Shown: positions 62,099 through 64,000 of the stretch, one piece after another
Numbering within the stretch: position 1 is the stretch's first letter
Layout: every line of letters begins with the position of its first letter
Assembly: GCF_029846175.1 (NCBI RefSeq)
Contig: NZ_JARWAC010000008.1
Span: forward strand, 1 to 64,000
Length of the DNA: 64,000 nt
Direction of reading: 5' to 3'
DNA from: Sphaerisporangium sp. TRM90804
GTDB lineage: Bacteria > Actinomycetota > Actinomycetes > Streptosporangiales > Streptosporangiaceae
Translations under genes and position numbers: made by a program
Notes under the pieces: model-generated
What the model saw: only the letters and a program-made list of their open reading frames with translations
The model's database searches: none
Told to the model about the DNA's origin: nothing

Positions 62099-63496
62099 GT
62101 GGTGCGTCGCGAGCGAACGGTCGCCTTGGCGACGCTCGCCCTGCTCCAGGTGTTCGTCGGCGCCTCGGGCGCCTACGTCCTGCGCGAGGGCGGGCGCGAC
62201 ACCCGGGCCGTGGAGCGGACGGTCGCCACGCCGCCGCCTTCACCCGCGCCCGTCCCCATCGTGACCTCGGGGCCGGTGCTGGCCTCGGCCGCCGACGGAT
62301 CTCTCCCGGGCAAGGGTACTTTGGCCGCCCGCCTGTCCGGTGCGCTGAAAGACCGGGCGCTCGGGCGCAACGTCGCCGCGGTGGTGGTCGACGTCGCCGG
62401 CCGCGACACCCTGTACAGCAGCAGGTCGGGCGCCGGCCTCACGCCCGCCTCCACCACCAAGATCGTGACGGCGGTCGCCGCGCTCTCCGCGCTCGGTCCC
62501 GACGCCCGGGTGGCCACGCGCGTCGTGCGGCCCAAGAAGGGCTCCGTCACGCTGGTCGGCGGCGGCGACCCCACCCTCGCCGGGCCCGCGGCCGGCACCC
62601 CCGGCTACCCGCGGCCCGCGACGCTGGCCACGCTGGCGGCCCGCACCGCCAAGGCCCTCAAGGCCGCGGGCACCACCTCGGTCAGGCTGGCCTACGACGA
62701 CTCGCTGTTCACCGGGCCGCGCACCGCGCCGGGCTGGAAGCCGGGGTACGTGCCCGAGGGCAGCGTCGCGCCGGTGTCGGCGTTGATGATCGACGAGGGG
62801 CGGGAGAACCCGCGCGGGGACGCCCGGTACGCCGACCCGCCGCGCTCGGCGGCCGAGGCCTTCGCCTCCCTGCTCGGCCGGTACAAGATCAAGGTCGACG
62901 GGCCGGTCAGGCGGGCGAAGGCGGCCCCCTCCGCGGCCGAGGTGGCCAGGGTCGAGTCGCCGCCGGTGTACGAGCTGGTCGAGCACATGCTGACCGCGAG
63001 CGACAACGACCTCGCCGAGGCGCTCGTCCACCTGGTGGCGATCAAGGAGGGCCGGGAAGGCAGCTTCGCGGGCGCCGCGGGCGCCGTCCGCGACCTCATG
63101 AAGCGGCTCGGCGTGGCCGGCGTCAGCGTCCACGACGGGAGCGGACTGTCCACCCGCAACCGGATCACCCCCGCCGCGCTGGTGCGCCTGGTCGCCCTGT
63201 CGGCCTCGCCCGCGCACCCGCGCCTGCGCGCCGTCATCAGCGGTCTGCCCGTGGCCGGGTTCACCGGCACGCTCGGCAAGAGGTACGCCAAGGACGACAC
63301 CCGGCCGGGCGCGGGCATGGTGCGCGCCAAAACGGGCACGTTGAACGGGGTGAACACGCTGGCGGGGCTGGCCAGGACCACTGACGGCCGGCTGGTGGCG
63401 TTCGCGTTCATGGCCGACGACGTCGCCGATCCGGACGGCGCCGAGGCGGCGCTCGACCGGCTCGCGGCCATTGTCTCCCGGTGCGGTTGCTCATAA
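62099..63496 (+). CDS. dacB: D-alanyl-D-alanine carboxypeptidase/endopeptidase (PBP4/S13)
   Basis: A 465-residue secreted enzyme from GTG 62099, or GTG 62102. The N-terminal signal/anchor helix is about 7-27 ([20 protein letters not shown]). The motifs are PASTTKIV with S118 and K121, then [14 protein letters not shown] (SDN), and [14 protein letters not shown] (KTG). Domain inserts between the first two motifs give the S13 length. It removes the terminal D-Ala or cuts cross-links in peptidoglycan. It is followed 28 bp later by the metalloprotease-like gene, as in the conserved actinobacterial tilS-ftsH neighbourhood. Confidence 0.95.
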   Translation: MVRRERTVALATLALLQVFVGASGAYVLREGGRDTRAVERTVATPPPSPAPVPIVTSGPVLASAADGSLPGKGTLAARLSGALKDRALGRNVAAVVVDVAGRDTLYSSRSGAGLTPASTTKIVTAVAALSALGPDARVATRVVRPKKGSVTLVGGGDPTLAGPAAGTPGYPRPATLATLAARTAKALKAAGTTSVRLAYDDSLFTGPRTAPGWKPGYVPEGSVAPVSALMIDEGRENPRGDARYADPPRSAAEAFASLLGRYKIKVDGPVRRAKAAPSAAEVARVESPPVYELVEHMLTASDNDLAEALVHLVAIKEGREGSFAGAAGAVRDLMKRLGVAGVSVHDGSGLSTRNRITPAALVRLVALSASPAHPRLRAVISGLPVAGFTGTLGKRYAKDDTRPGAGMVRAKTGTLNGVNTLAGLARTTDGRLVAFAFMADDVADPDGAEAALDRLAAIVSRCGCS

Positions 63497-63524
63497 CTTC
63501 GCCGCACGACGTACGGTGGTGAAC

Positions 63525-64000
63525 ATGCAGGTGATCGACTGGGACCTGGCCGTTGCGACCGGTGTCCGTCTCGTCCGACCCGGCCCTCAGGTGAGCCGAG
63601 AGGAGGCCAAGCACGCCGTCACCGAGCTCAGGCGGCTTTCGCGCGAGGCCGAGGAACACGTGCAGGAGTTCGCCCGCATCAACGGCGCCGCCGAGCCCGT
63701 GGAGGCGACCGTCGTCGACCGCCCCGGGTGGATCCGCGCCAACGTCGACGGGTTCCGGGTGGTCCTCGAACCGCTGACCGCCCGCATGAACGAACGGCGC
63801 GACCAGATGCCCGCGATCGTGGGCGCCGTGGGCTCCCGCGTCACCGGCTTCGAGGTCGGGGCCGTGCTGGCCTTCCTGGCCACCCGTGTGCTCGGCCAGT
63901 ACGAGCTGTTCCTTCCGCCCGACCCCGAGGGGCGGGCGCCCACCGGGCGGCTCACGCTGGTCGCCCCCAACATCGTGCACACCGAGCGCGAGCTCGGCGT
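63525..64000 (+). CDS. zinc-dependent metalloprotease family (DUF2342), 5' part only
   Basis: From ATG 63525, open to the window end (158 residues). It begins MQVIDWDLAVATGVRLVRPG and continues SREEAKHAVTELRRLSREAE, then VDRPGWIRANVDGFRVVLEP, SRVTGFEVGAVLAFLATRVL and GQYELFLPP. These are hallmarks of the DUF2342 family found next to dacB and tilS in actinobacteria, sometimes named F420-biosynthesis-associated. The catalytic HExxH would be farther on, outside the window. Its exact role is not established. Confidence 0.85.
   Translation, partial: MQVIDWDLAVATGVRLVRPGPQVSREEAKHAVTELRRLSREAEEHVQEFARINGAAEPVEATVVDRPGWIRANVDGFRVVLEPLTARMNERRDQMPAIVGAVGSRVTGFEVGAVLAFLATRVLGQYELFLPPDPEGRAPTGRLTLVAPNIVHTERELG

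Overview
The window comes from a high-GC actinomycete chromosome. GTG starts and strong GGAGG ribosome sites are common, and there is an F420-type flavin enzyme, a furA-katG pair, a family 6 cellulase with a CebR-type operator, and the ppa / dacB / zinc-metalloprotease neighbourhood. A member of the Streptosporangiales (Nonomuraea, Streptosporangium or Actinomadura-like) fits best, but the sequence alone does not settle the genus.

Bases 1-18,940 are the right-hand part of an integrated mobile element. Its right border is a copy of the 3' part of a tRNA-Ser(GCU) gene (18884-18940) followed by a perfect terminator hairpin. The intact tRNA, integrase, excisionase and replication gene must lie left of the window. 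From left to right the element carries: (a) the end of a phage-like tail gene and a lysis cassette on the + strand (1-3025); (b) a HigB/HigA-type toxin-antitoxin pair coupled to a DUF6941-type gene (3199-4447); (c) a tightly coupled four-gene metabolic cassette read leftward, kinase-kinase-nucleotidyltransferase, then APH-like kinase, SDR and Nudix (4821-8997); (d) an HU-like protein (9094-9366); (e) a six-gene transfer operon read leftward (9462-16102) with a DUF2637-like membrane protein, two further membrane proteins, a TraB/FtsK-type DNA translocase, a small lipoprotein and an M48-like protease; (f) a divergent ribbon-helix-helix regulator with a shared operator; and (g) three small genes and an XRE regulator next to the border. 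A cluster of GTTGG-type 8-mers and a 30-bp perfect palindrome just downstream of the translocase gene is a good candidate for the cis-acting transfer locus.

From 18,941 to 30,300 the sequence is mixed chromosomal or accessory DNA: a small secreted protein, a decayed second copy of the tRNA-Ser end (about 19903-19960), a secreted SGNH hydrolase, DoxX, an F420/PPOX enzyme, a MaoC hydratase, a two-component system, a secreted beta-helix protein, a tandem Lrp regulator, an ATPase-only histidine-kinase relative, an S4 RNA-binding protein and tRNA-Arg(ACG). From 30,680 to 43,400 come a DHA2 transporter, two acetyltransferases, katG-furA, a DUF899 protein, a lower-GC two-gene membrane/GAF island (37131-38366), a GH6 cellulase and a BtrH-like protein.

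The last 20 kb (43,867-64,000) looks like stable chromosome: an acetoacetate-decarboxylase-like protein, a SNF2 helicase, two D,D-carboxypeptidases, a large secreted glycosidase-phosphoesterase, an ABC-F ATPase, a saccharopine-dehydrogenase-like reductase, a sigma/anti-sigma fusion protein, pyrophosphatase and the start of a zinc-dependent metalloprotease gene.

The strongest candidates for under-described biology are the four-gene nucleotide/sugar-type cassette carried by the element, its putative transfer locus and palindrome clusters, the membrane-GAF pair, and the sigma/zinc-finger/membrane fusion.
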